Assembly (NCBI RefSeq): GCF_001192835.1 | Contig: NZ_DF968183.1 | Span: 868,001-932,000 of the forward strand | DNA length: 64,000 nt | Reading direction: 5' to 3' | Origin: Lentimicrobium saccharophilum | GTDB taxonomy: Bacteria > Bacteroidota > Bacteroidia > Bacteroidales > Lentimicrobiaceae | Shown here: positions 17,452 to 25,101 of the stretch, piece by piece | Numbering within the stretch: the first letter of the stretch is position 1 | How the letters are laid out: the number at the start of each line of letters is the position of its first letter | The notes under the pieces: generated by a model | What the model saw: only the letters and a program-made list of their open reading frames with translations | Told to the model about the DNA's origin: nothing | The model's database searches: none | Made by a program: the position numbers and the translations under genes

Positions 17452-18465
17452 ATGACAAAACTGGCTGTACATTACATGGGAATTCCCTTAAAAAATCCCA
17501 TAATAGTAGGTTCAAGCAACATGGTAAACAATCCGGAAATGCTTAAGAGGCTGCAGGACGCCGGTGCAGCAGCAATCGTGTATAAATCTCTTTTCGAAGA
17601 GCAGATACAACTGGAAAGCATTCAGTTTCAGGATGAAATGGAGTTATACAACGAGCGCAATGCCGAAATGATCAGTCTTTACCCCGATATGCAGCATGCG
17701 GGCCCTGAAGAATATCTTCACAAACTCCGCGAAGCCAAATCCATGCTGGATATTCCCCTTATCGGCAGTTTAAATTGCGTATTCACTGAAACATGGGTTG
17801 AGTATGCCGAACTGATTGAAAAAACCGGTGTTGACGGTCTTGAGCTGAATTTCTTTTCCGTTCCCCGTGATTTCGACACAGAAGCGAAGTCAATAGAAGA
17901 TGAGCAGGTGGCTGTAGTAGAGCAGGTATGTAAAAAAGTTAAAATTCCCGTCAGTGTCAAATTAAGTCCGTTTTACACCAACACCCTTCAGGTTATCAGG
18001 AGAATGGAAAAAGCCGGAGCAAAGGCGTTTGTACTTTTTAACCGGATGTTTGAACCTGATATCAACCTTGATACACTTCAGCACAGCACACCGTTCAATT
18101 TAAGTACGGAAGGCGATTATCGTCTGGCCCTGCGTTATGCCGGCGTTCTTTACGGCAATACAAAAGCCGCTATTTGCAGTTCTTCCGGTATTTACACAGG
18201 TCATGACCTTGCTAAAATGATCCTTGCCGGCGCTGATGCCGTGCAGATGGTAAGTGCACTTTACAAGCACAAACCCGAACTGATTACCAACATCCTGGCA
18301 GATCTTGAAAAATTTATGGCTAAAAATGGCTTCGGCGATATTCAGGCTTTCAAAGGAAAGCTATCCAAAGCCGAAGTTAAGGATCCCTACATATACAAAC
18401 GTGCCCAGTATATTGACCTTTTGCTGCACTCTGAGCAGATTTTCAAGAAATATCCGATGGCATAA
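17452..18465 (+). CDS. Dihydroorotate dehydrogenase-like flavoprotein
   Basis: 337 residues, class 1 DHOD/PreA-like FMN TIM barrel. Near the N-terminus come GIPLKNPIIVGSSNM and AGAAAIVYKSLFEEQ. The FMN-binding region includes LIGSLNC, PVSVKLSPF and ICSSSGIYTGHD. There is no Fe-S motif. True PyrD activity is uncertain because the family includes many uncharacterised oxidoreductases that sit beside PFOR genes in Bacteroidota, as here. A redox role linked to PFOR is inference. Preceded by GGAGAAAG 7 nt before the ATG and followed by a strong terminator. Confidence 0.8.
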   Translation: MTKLAVHYMGIPLKNPIIVGSSNMVNNPEMLKRLQDAGAAAIVYKSLFEEQIQLESIQFQDEMELYNERNAEMISLYPDMQHAGPEEYLHKLREAKSMLDIPLIGSLNCVFTETWVEYAELIEKTGVDGLELNFFSVPRDFDTEAKSIEDEQVAVVEQVCKKVKIPVSVKLSPFYTNTLQVIRRMEKAGAKAFVLFNRMFEPDINLDTLQHSTPFNLSTEGDYRLALRYAGVLYGNTKAAICSSSGIYTGHDLAKMILAGADAVQMVSALYKHKPELITNILADLEKFMAKNGFGDIQAFKGKLSKAEVKDPYIYKRAQYIDLLLHSEQIFKKYPMA

Positions 18466-18484
18466 TTCCATCAATAAGTTTTAT

Positions 18485-18512
18485 AAAAGCCGGGAAATCC
18501 CGGCTTTTTTAT
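18485..18512 (+). terminator. Intrinsic terminator of the DHOD-like gene
   Basis: AAAAGCCGGG (18485-18494) with CCCGGCTTTT (18499-18508), loop AAAT, continuing into a T run, 19 bp after the stop codon. Confidence 0.9.
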
Positions 18513-18564
18513 TTCCTGAAAAACGCTGCTGATCAATTAAACAGATCATTTTGACAGGTTCAGG

Positions 18565-18596
18565 TTGCGGACCACCGGACGAATATCGTACCTTTA
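18565..18596 (+). promoter_or_regulatory. Candidate aqpZ promoter
   Basis: TTG (18565-18567), 21 nt, TACCTTTA (18589-18596), one mismatch to TAnnTTTG. The start would lie about 25 nt before the ATG at 18626. Confidence 0.4.
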
Positions 18597-18625
18597 AAAA
18601 TTGTTCACCTAAAAAAGGAGGTATT

Positions 18626-19315
18626 ATGTCAATGACAAAAAGAGCAGCGGCAGAGTTTATCGGCACATTCTGGCTGGTACTCGGCGGTTGTGGAAGTGCA
18701 GTACTTGCAGCAGCCTATCCCGAACTTGGCATCGGGTTCGCAGGCGTGGCACTGGCGTTCGGACTTACAGTTCTGACCATGGCATTTGCCATCGGCCACA
18801 TTTCGGGATGCCATCTCAATCCGGCCGTTTCGCTTGGCCTTTGGGCCGGAGGCAGGTTCAAAGGATCAGACCTGCTGCCTTACATTATTGCCCAGGTTCT
18901 GGGAGCCATTTTAGCTGCATTTATCCTTTATCTGATAGCTTCCGGTAAGGACGGTTATGCAGGCGGTCTTGCTTCAAATGGCTACGGCGAGCACTCACCT
19001 GGCGGTTATCCGTATATGTCAGGCTTGATCACAGAGGTGGTGATGACTTTTATGTTCCTGATTATTATCCTGGGGTCAACTGACGAAAGGGCGCCCAAAG
19101 GCCTCGCACCTGTTGCCATCGGACTTGGCCTTACCCTGATCCACCTGATCAGCATTCCGGTAACGAATACCTCTGTCAATCCAGCCCGCAGCACCGGCCC
19201 CGCCCTGCTCGAAGGAGGCATTGCACTGAAACAACTCTGGTTCTTTTGGATAATGCCGGCTATTGGCGCTCTCCTGGCCGGATTCGCCTACAAGTGGCTC
19301 GGGAAAGAAAAATAA
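18626..19315 (+). CDS. aqpZ: Aquaporin Z, water channel
   Basis: Start at 18626 because an exceptionally strong Shine-Dalgarno (AAAAAAGGAGGT) sits 5 nt before it; the frame is open upstream but non-coding in character. 229 residues, six membrane helices plus two half-helices with NPA motifs ([11 protein letters not shown] about 62-72 and [12 protein letters not shown] about 184-195). The stretch [18 protein letters not shown] keeps the His and Arg of the narrow AqpZ filter, so water rather than glycerol is the expected substrate. Single gene with its own promoter and terminator. Confidence 0.95.
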   Translation: MSMTKRAAAEFIGTFWLVLGGCGSAVLAAAYPELGIGFAGVALAFGLTVLTMAFAIGHISGCHLNPAVSLGLWAGGRFKGSDLLPYIIAQVLGAILAAFILYLIASGKDGYAGGLASNGYGEHSPGGYPYMSGLITEVVMTFMFLIIILGSTDERAPKGLAPVAIGLGLTLIHLISIPVTNTSVNPARSTGPALLEGGIALKQLWFFWIMPAIGALLAGFAYKWLGKEK

Positions 19316-19406
19316 TAATTTAAAGCTGATCAGCTGAGAAAAATCTGAAAATTGTTCGCATTGTCAGCAACAGCTGAAGCAACAATGCGCTGAATTACAA
19401 TGCCGG

Positions 19407-19429
19407 AGGGGGCTTAAGCCCCCTTTTTC
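19407..19429 (+). terminator. Intrinsic terminator downstream of aqpZ
   Basis: AGGGGGCTTAAGCCCCCT palindrome (19407-19424) followed by TTTTTCG, 92 bp after the aqpZ stop codon. It could also serve the minus-strand polyferredoxin gene weakly. Confidence 0.75.
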
Positions 19430-19574
19430 GTCTTATTAACCCGGATTAAGCATTTGATGATTAGGTGTTTGTAATCGGCACAATAAGAATAACGATGCAC
19501 AAACAGTAAATCGGGATTACCTTTACAGAATCAATAGCTCAGCCTTTCCGGGTTTCCTGTGGATTAATCCGGGA

Positions 19575-21149
19575 TTAAAAAGGAAAGTCCTCCCCTGTAT
19601 CTTTGAGGATAATTTCCTCCTGCTGCGGCTCTTCAGCCATGATGTGTTGCCGGTTCCCTTCAACGAATATGGCCCTGAACGGCCTTGTCGGACAAGCGTA
19701 TTCACAGGCACCGCAGCCTATGCAGATTTTATCGTCCACTTCGGGAATCGTAAGCCCGTCCTTATAGGGTACCATATCAACCGCCTTGGTCGGACAATGT
19801 TCAGAACAGGCTCCACAGTCAGTTTCATCGGTGTAAACCACACAGTTTTCCTTAATAAATACAGCCACCCCCAGTTGTACCCTCTTTTTTTGCTCCCGGA
19901 CAAGCGGAAGTATCGCTCCCGTAGGACATATATCACTGCAAACCGTGCATTCAAAATTGCAGAAACCCGAATGATAATCCATATAAGGTTGCATCAGCCC
20001 CTGGAGACCATACTCCAGGAAGGATGGCTGCAATACGTGGGTAGGGCAAGCGCTGACACACAGATGACAGGCAGTGCAGTTCATATTGAAATGGTCATGG
20101 CCCTCAGATCCGGGAGGGGATGAAACCAGACTGCGCTGCTCAGGAATTGTGGTTGGCTTTTCGCCTCCTGTTAGCCGGATAGCAAAGGCTCTGGTCGATA
20201 AAAATGCCGTGCCCACCATAAATGCTTTCAGCAGGGTCCGTCGTTGTCCGTTCTCCACTGCTTCAAAATTCTCTTTACCGTTATTTATCCTGGATTTAAC
20301 GATTCCATACACCACCCCTGACGACGGACAAGCCGTGATGCAGTTGAAACATGCCACACAACGGGAATAATCAACTTCCCTGTTTTTTACATCAATACAC
20401 TGAGCTTTGCAAACCTTGCTGCATTGTCCGCAACTGTTGCACAGCTGTTTGTCGAGAGAGATCCTGAAAAGCGAAACCCTTGAAAATAAACTGAGCAGTG
20501 CCCCAACCGGGCATACCGTGTTGCAATACAACCTGCCTCTCACGGCTGACATCCAGGCAACCAATACAAAAAAAGCAGCGGCAAACCCCAGGGAAGCCAA
20601 CTGATACCCTTTCCACGGGGTGCGGGGTAACCAGAAAATATCCTGTTTTTCAAGCATTGCGGCCATCGCATTGTTGCCGGTAAGGACAACAGGCCTGAAC
20701 AGATTGGCCATAATCCTGCCAAAATTACTGTACGGATCAAGAAAATTAACCAGCAAAGCAGATCCAGCAATAATTGATATAATGACAATAATCAGGATAA
20801 TATGCCGCAGTATATTTTGGGGCCTGGCATAGCGAAGTGGCTTCTGGCGGAGGATTCTGCGACGGATGCGGAAAATAATATCCTGTAAAGTGCCCAGGGG
20901 GCAAACGGTTGAGCAATAAATCCTGCCGAAAACAAGCGTAATGACAACAAACAGTAAAAATCCTGCAGCTGCCCACCCGCCGGTGATCAGAAACTTTAAC
21001 AAAGAAGGGGTAAACTGGGGCCAGGTGATTGCTTGCAACCATACAACCGGAATCCACCGGGCGGGATCGAGGAAAATAACACCCGTAAATAGAAGGAACA
21101 CCAGAGACAATGCAATCCGGGCCTTACGGGGCCACGCAACACTTCTCAT
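19575..21149 (-). CDS. Membrane polyferredoxin (NapH/NosR-like 4Fe-4S protein)
   Basis: 524 residues. The N-terminal half has about five membrane helices carrying the paired CxxxCP motifs typical of NapH/NosR (YCSTVCPLG about 78-86, YCNTVCPVG about 209-217). These are followed by many 4Fe-4S sites: CNSCGQCSKVC, CVACFNCITAC, CTACHLCVSAC, CTVCSDIC, CGACSEHC and CIGCGACEYAC. It should pass electrons across or along the inner membrane. The gene begins 1 bp after the DUF362 stop, so they form an operon and probably one redox module. The electron donor and acceptor are not evident. Confidence 0.85.
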   Translation of the reverse strand: MRSVAWPRKARIALSLVFLLFTGVIFLDPARWIPVVWLQAITWPQFTPSLLKFLITGGWAAAGFLLFVVITLVFGRIYCSTVCPLGTLQDIIFRIRRRILRQKPLRYARPQNILRHIILIIVIISIIAGSALLVNFLDPYSNFGRIMANLFRPVVLTGNNAMAAMLEKQDIFWLPRTPWKGYQLASLGFAAAFFVLVAWMSAVRGRLYCNTVCPVGALLSLFSRVSLFRISLDKQLCNSCGQCSKVCKAQCIDVKNREVDYSRCVACFNCITACPSSGVVYGIVKSRINNGKENFEAVENGQRRTLLKAFMVGTAFLSTRAFAIRLTGGEKPTTIPEQRSLVSSPPGSEGHDHFNMNCTACHLCVSACPTHVLQPSFLEYGLQGLMQPYMDYHSGFCNFECTVCSDICPTGAILPLVREQKKRVQLGVAVFIKENCVVYTDETDCGACSEHCPTKAVDMVPYKDGLTIPEVDDKICIGCGACEYACPTRPFRAIFVEGNRQHIMAEEPQQEEIILKDTGEDFPF

Positions 21150-21150
21150 G

Positions 21151-22068
21151 TCAGATCTTTATCCTGTTAATGTTCAGCTTGGTCAGGTCCATGGTCCCAA
21201 GCTTCATTTCGTTTGCAATCCGTATGTGCGGTATATCCTGGGGTTTGCTTCCGAAAACCAGGGTAGCGGCAGCGTCTGCCGCGACAATATCGGCAGAAAC
21301 AATCAGTTGCTTCATCAGCACCACATCGGCTTCAGAAACCCCGCGCGGACCATTGCGCAGCATCACCCGGTACCCGTCGATCACATTCAGCGTTGGCTTA
21401 CGCCAGGTAACAAAATCAGCAATGCACTGATGCAGGTCATTCCTGTGCCAGTACCTGCGGTCCCACACCACTCCCATCAGGTTTTTCATTGCCAGGGAAA
21501 TGCTGGCCGAACTATGGTGCTTGAGCACCGGAACATTGATAAAAACATCCGAGTTCAGAATCAATTCATGAACCCTGGCTTCTTTCAGCCGCTTTCCTTT
21601 GGGAATCTGCACCGTTTTATAATAATTTTCCGTATTCCCGGGTACAATTTTACCCCCGGCATCTTTAACGGCTTTTTCGATTCCACTGTTCTTATAACAT
21701 AAATTCCATGCATCGCAGGTATTGTCAAACACATACACCTCCGATGCCCCGGCTTCAAGACAATGTTTAACAATCCTGCCAACCAGTTTGGGATTTGTGT
21801 TTCCGGCCCTTTCGGGAGAGACGTCCCACCCTATGTTTGGTTTTACCACCACTTTCTGACCCTTTCTGACATATTTCGTCATCCCTCCCAGAGAGGCTAT
21901 CGCCCTGTCAAACATAACATCTGGTTCTCCATCCCTCACAGCAACCAGATCGTAGGCGCTTTGAGCAGGCAAGACAGAGGCCATCCCTGATAATCCTCCA
22001 ATGCTTAAGGATGTGCCGGTTACCAGCCCGGCACTGACTCCCTTTAAAATGAATTCACGGCGCTTCAT
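21151..22068 (-). CDS. DUF362 protein with Tat-like signal
   Basis: Start chosen at 22068, giving MKRREFILKGVSAGLVTG, a twin-arginine-like signal; an upstream Met would hide it. 305 residues of the DUF362 family, with VVVKPNIGWD (about 70-79), DVFINVPVLKHH and AMKNLMG. No CxxC cluster motif is visible in this copy. The family has no established reaction. Being 1 bp from the polyferredoxin suggests a periplasmic partner in electron transfer (inference). Confidence 0.8.
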   Translation of the reverse strand: MKRREFILKGVSAGLVTGTSLSIGGLSGMASVLPAQSAYDLVAVRDGEPDVMFDRAIASLGGMTKYVRKGQKVVVKPNIGWDVSPERAGNTNPKLVGRIVKHCLEAGASEVYVFDNTCDAWNLCYKNSGIEKAVKDAGGKIVPGNTENYYKTVQIPKGKRLKEARVHELILNSDVFINVPVLKHHSSASISLAMKNLMGVVWDRRYWHRNDLHQCIADFVTWRKPTLNVIDGYRVMLRNGPRGVSEADVVLMKQLIVSADIVAADAAATLVFGSKPQDIPHIRIANEMKLGTMDLTKLNINRIKI

Positions 22069-22257
22069 AAAACCCGAAATTTTTAAGTCAGAATCCGGCA
22101 AAAATTGCCTGGAAATATCCACGGGTAAAAATAAATATTTCAACAGACTTTAATACTTTCACGTAAAAAAAACGTCGGGGAATCAACAAAATTTTATTTT
22201 TGTAATCGTTAAACTACCTGAGAACAGGCCTGAAACCAAACATTTAATCACACAGAG

Positions 22258-22761
22258 ATGAGCACTGCCAGCCTTTCCCGCAGCACAATTACGAAAAGTA
22301 TCATTATCAACACCACGGCGATACTGCTTATTTATTTTACGCCCGCGCTGTCGCATTTTCTTAATTTTCCGCTTTATCTTATTGAGCCGATGCGCCTGAT
22401 GCTGGTGCTTGCAATGATCCATGGCGACCGGCGCAATGCTTATCTGCTGGCGCTCACCCTTCCCATTTTCTCTTTCGCGGTTTCGGCACATCCGGTAATT
22501 TATAAAATGCTGCTGATAACAGGTGAGCTAATGTTCAATGTCTGGCTGTTCTATGCGTTCCGCAGCCGCATCAAAAACGTTTTTGCAGCCATGGCCTCGG
22601 CAATAATCATCAGTAAAGCAGCCTATTATGGCCTTAAAGCGATGTTTATTTCGCTAGCCCTTATCGGCCCGGGGCTGATCTCCACCCCCCTTTGGATACA
22701 ACTGATAACTACGCTGATATTCAGCAGTTACGCCTTACTGCTGCTGAAGAATAAAGCCTGA
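22258..22761 (+). CDS. Small integral membrane protein, possible ECF-transporter S component
   Basis: 167 residues with five or six hydrophobic segments (about 14-32, 38-52, 60-80, 83-100, 108-130, 138-162) and no soluble domain. Size and topology, with a conserved loop around MRLMLVLAMIHGDRRNAYLL, resemble substrate-binding S components, but no diagnostic motif was recognised and no EcfA/EcfT genes are nearby. Alone on its strand; TATTTTTG at 22195-22202 is a possible -7 box 55 bp upstream. Confidence 0.55.
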   Translation: MSTASLSRSTITKSIIINTTAILLIYFTPALSHFLNFPLYLIEPMRLMLVLAMIHGDRRNAYLLALTLPIFSFAVSAHPVIYKMLLITGELMFNVWLFYAFRSRIKNVFAAMASAIIISKAAYYGLKAMFISLALIGPGLISTPLWIQLITTLIFSSYALLLLKNKA

Positions 22762-22839
22762 TAACCTCAACGGAAGAGGATTTCACCAGATTCTGTAAAG
22801 CATACGGATTTATTCTGAGGCGGGATGGCCAGCATGAAA

Positions 22840-23760
22840 TTACGCTGCAGTACGACGCTGTGTGCTTAAACGTATAATGGCCAGCAGCATCAGACCAACG
22901 CTTGCCCACTGAACCGGGCTGAGCACTTTACCATGGAAGAGATAATCAAAAACAATGGCTGAAAGCGGGAAACACAACTCACAGATGGCTGCCAGCATGG
23001 CGGTCACCTTCTTCAATCCGAAATAATACAAAAAGATGGCCCCGGATCCGACGGTGAGTGAGATGATCACAATGATGAGCCAATTGAACGGGGTAGCCAA
23101 GACGAAACCACTCAAGTTGCCTGTGACCACAACTAAAATCAGCATAATCAGGGAAGTAAAACCATACCTGTAGAAGGTTGCGGCCTGAAAAGAGAGATTA
23201 TGCAATACGCCCTTCCCAAGCACAGTGGCAGCTCCGAAACAAAATGCGGCAATCATTGAATAACCCGCTGCAATCATGGTCTTTGAACCGGTATTGAAGT
23301 CAGGCAGATTAAACCCGAAAGTCAGAAAGTATCCTGCAATAATTGCCATCGATGCCCAGAAAACAAAGTTTCTGTTCAGCTTTTCGCGTAATAAAATAGC
23401 TGCCAGCGCAATGGCAAAGACGGGCTGAAGTTTCTGCAATAAAACTACAATGGACAAATCTTTAAATTCTACCAGGAAAAGCGCTTTTACAATTGCCATG
23501 GTCCCCAGCGCTCCACCGGTTAATGCAATGAGCGCCAGATATATAATTTCTCTTGACGTCAGCTTGCCGAACAGTTTGTATTCCCTGTAAAGAAAAAAAT
23601 TCATCAGTAAAAACGGGAGCGCATGGAGAATAAAAACGACAAAAACGATGTTTAGATTGTATAGTTGCGGTGTTAGCAAAATACCATCAAGGCCCCAGAG
23701 CGATGCGGAAATGCAGACGGCGAGTGAGCCAAAAACCAGGGCTTTTCCGGATTTTGTCAT
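22840..23760 (-). CDS. EamA/DMT-family permease
   Basis: 306 residues, ten predicted membrane helices in two five-helix EamA halves (about 5-140 and 155-300). The motif LLQKLQPVFAIALAAILLRE near 115-134 is the end-of-half signature of drug/metabolite exporters, repeated in weaker form as AAICELCFPLSAIVFDYLF. It exports or imports an unknown small metabolite at the inner membrane. Convergent with the upstream small membrane gene. Confidence 0.85.
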   Translation of the reverse strand: MTKSGKALVFGSLAVCISASLWGLDGILLTPQLYNLNIVFVVFILHALPFLLMNFFLYREYKLFGKLTSREIIYLALIALTGGALGTMAIVKALFLVEFKDLSIVVLLQKLQPVFAIALAAILLREKLNRNFVFWASMAIIAGYFLTFGFNLPDFNTGSKTMIAAGYSMIAAFCFGAATVLGKGVLHNLSFQAATFYRYGFTSLIMLILVVVTGNLSGFVLATPFNWLIIVIISLTVGSGAIFLYYFGLKKVTAMLAAICELCFPLSAIVFDYLFHGKVLSPVQWASVGLMLLAIIRLSTQRRTAA

Positions 23761-23849
23761 CAGGTGAAAGTGAATTAATGAAATGGCTGCGCAAAGCTAT
23801 GAAAATCCGGGAAATGTTTTCAGGAAACCAAAAACAGCAAGTCCGGAAT

Positions 23850-24338
23850 TTAAGGGAACATTTGTCCGATGATGCTGCGGCGATGTTCAAATATCTTTTG
23901 AATTTTTCTCCTGACCAGATCCCCGGCAATTATCCTGCCAGGCCAACCCATAGGCAACTCATAATTGACTATATCCGTCATCATTACGCCTTCAGGCACC
24001 TCTTCAAAAATATGCTGATGATGCCACAGGCGATAGGGGCCTGATACCTGATTATCTACAAAATAACGCAGCCGGTCAACATGGGTAATTTCAGTAATCC
24101 ATGTTACCGTAAACGCCGGAAATGGCCTTACAGTGTAGCGTATTATCATACCGGCATACATCCCGGGTACTGGTTGAGGAAACCGTATTTTGAAACCCAT
24201 CTCCGGAGGCGTTATTCTGGCAAGGTTCGAGGGATCAGAAAAAAAATTCCAACAGGTCAGGACATCTGTTTTTACCAGCTGGGTAGTCATAAATACAGGC
24301 ATATCAAGGATATTAAAAGTTAAACAATCAAGGTTCAT
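23850..24338 (-). CDS. SRPBCC-fold (polyketide cyclase/START-like) protein
   Basis: 162 residues. The pattern of an early helix (TDVLTCWNFFSDPSNLARITPP), strands, WITEITHVDRLRYFVDNQVSGPY, the WHHQHIFEEV stretch and a long C-terminal helix matches the Bet v1-like SRPBCC family (YndB/cell-division-inhibitor-like). It probably binds a hydrophobic ligand; function unknown. The start overlaps the DoxX-like gene by 11 bp, so the two are co-translated. Confidence 0.8.
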   Translation of the reverse strand: MNLDCLTFNILDMPVFMTTQLVKTDVLTCWNFFSDPSNLARITPPEMGFKIRFPQPVPGMYAGMIIRYTVRPFPAFTVTWITEITHVDRLRYFVDNQVSGPYRLWHHQHIFEEVPEGVMMTDIVNYELPMGWPGRIIAGDLVRRKIQKIFEHRRSIIGQMFP

Positions 24339-24795
24339 TGGTCAGCCGGCCACCCCTTACTGTTGCCCCGATTACAATACCGGCAGAAATAATAATCAGG
24401 TTTTTGATAATATATTGCCCTTCAAGGGTAGGTACAAAAGGAAATACGCTGAAAGCAAGTCCGGGAAATAACACAAGCGGCGACAAAGTGCCGGCCATCT
24501 GAAGGAAAAGCAACAGTAAAGTCTCGCGTAACATAAAACCTGTAATCAATCCCAATCCGATCAGCGTTTCCCAGGCGGCAAGAATTATCATGGCCGTTCC
24601 TCCCGGAATAAGGCCGAAAGTCAGCAGTGATATGGTATCTGAAGCCAGGGTTTCAGCAGGACTTAAAGAAGGAAAAAACTTTAAAACGCCAAACCAGATA
24701 AAAATCAGTCCCACACTGATTCTGAGCAAAAGAATTCCCCTTGAGGCCATCCAGTAAGTGATTCGCCGGTCTGTTTCTGAGAGTTGTTTCCACAT
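24328..24795 (-). CDS. DoxX/YkgB-like small membrane protein
   Basis: Start chosen at 24795 (MWKQLSETDRRITYWM), since upstream sequence is AT-rich promoter DNA. 155 residues, four membrane helices; the first, RGILLLRISVGLIFIWFGVL followed by KFFP, is the DoxX/DUF417 hallmark. The family is loosely tied to oxidative and thiol stress; the role here is unknown. First gene of a two-gene operon with the SRPBCC protein. Confidence 0.75.
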   Translation of the reverse strand: MWKQLSETDRRITYWMASRGILLLRISVGLIFIWFGVLKFFPSLSPAETLASDTISLLTFGLIPGGTAMIILAAWETLIGLGLITGFMLRETLLLLFLQMAGTLSPLVLFPGLAFSVFPFVPTLEGQYIIKNLIIISAGIVIGATVRGGRLTNEP

Positions 24796-25101
24796 AGTAA
24801 GATTAGTTTGCCAAAACAACAATGGGCAGGCCACTTTGTTTAGCTTTGCAGACTTACAAAACAATGTTTAGCATATAAATTATTATATTAAACATTTTTT
24901 ATCAAGACCTAAAGATTATCCATTAAAGAAAATTGATCTTATCTAATTGATTTATTGTTATTTATAACATTTTTTATCACATTATCTGATTTTTTAACAT
25001 TTTTTTTGTTTAATTTTTATTATCCTTTATTGAACATTTATCCAACAACCCTGTTAAATTACCGTTACAAATCAATTCACGTTAACCTAAACTTGAAAAC
25101 A
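24796..25101. other. AT-rich divergent promoter region before the DUF4397 gene
   Basis: 306 bp, very AT-rich with many T runs. The frame of the downstream gene stays open through it, but translated it is low-complexity Phe/Leu and lacks a start signal. The palindrome TGTTATTTATAACA (24956-24969) resembles a Rex half-site pair but with a 4-bp rather than 6-bp spacer. Confidence 0.4.

Noticed and set aside
24956-24969. Rex-like palindrome TGTTATTTATAACA upstream of the DUF4397 gene
   Set aside because: The arms match, but the spacer is 4 bp instead of 6, and the surrounding DNA is so AT-rich that such a match is expected by chance.
24955-25101. Upstream 49-codon extension of the DUF4397 frame
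   Set aside because: AT-rich, low-complexity Phe/Leu translation; the internal Met at 25102 begins a proper signal peptide.
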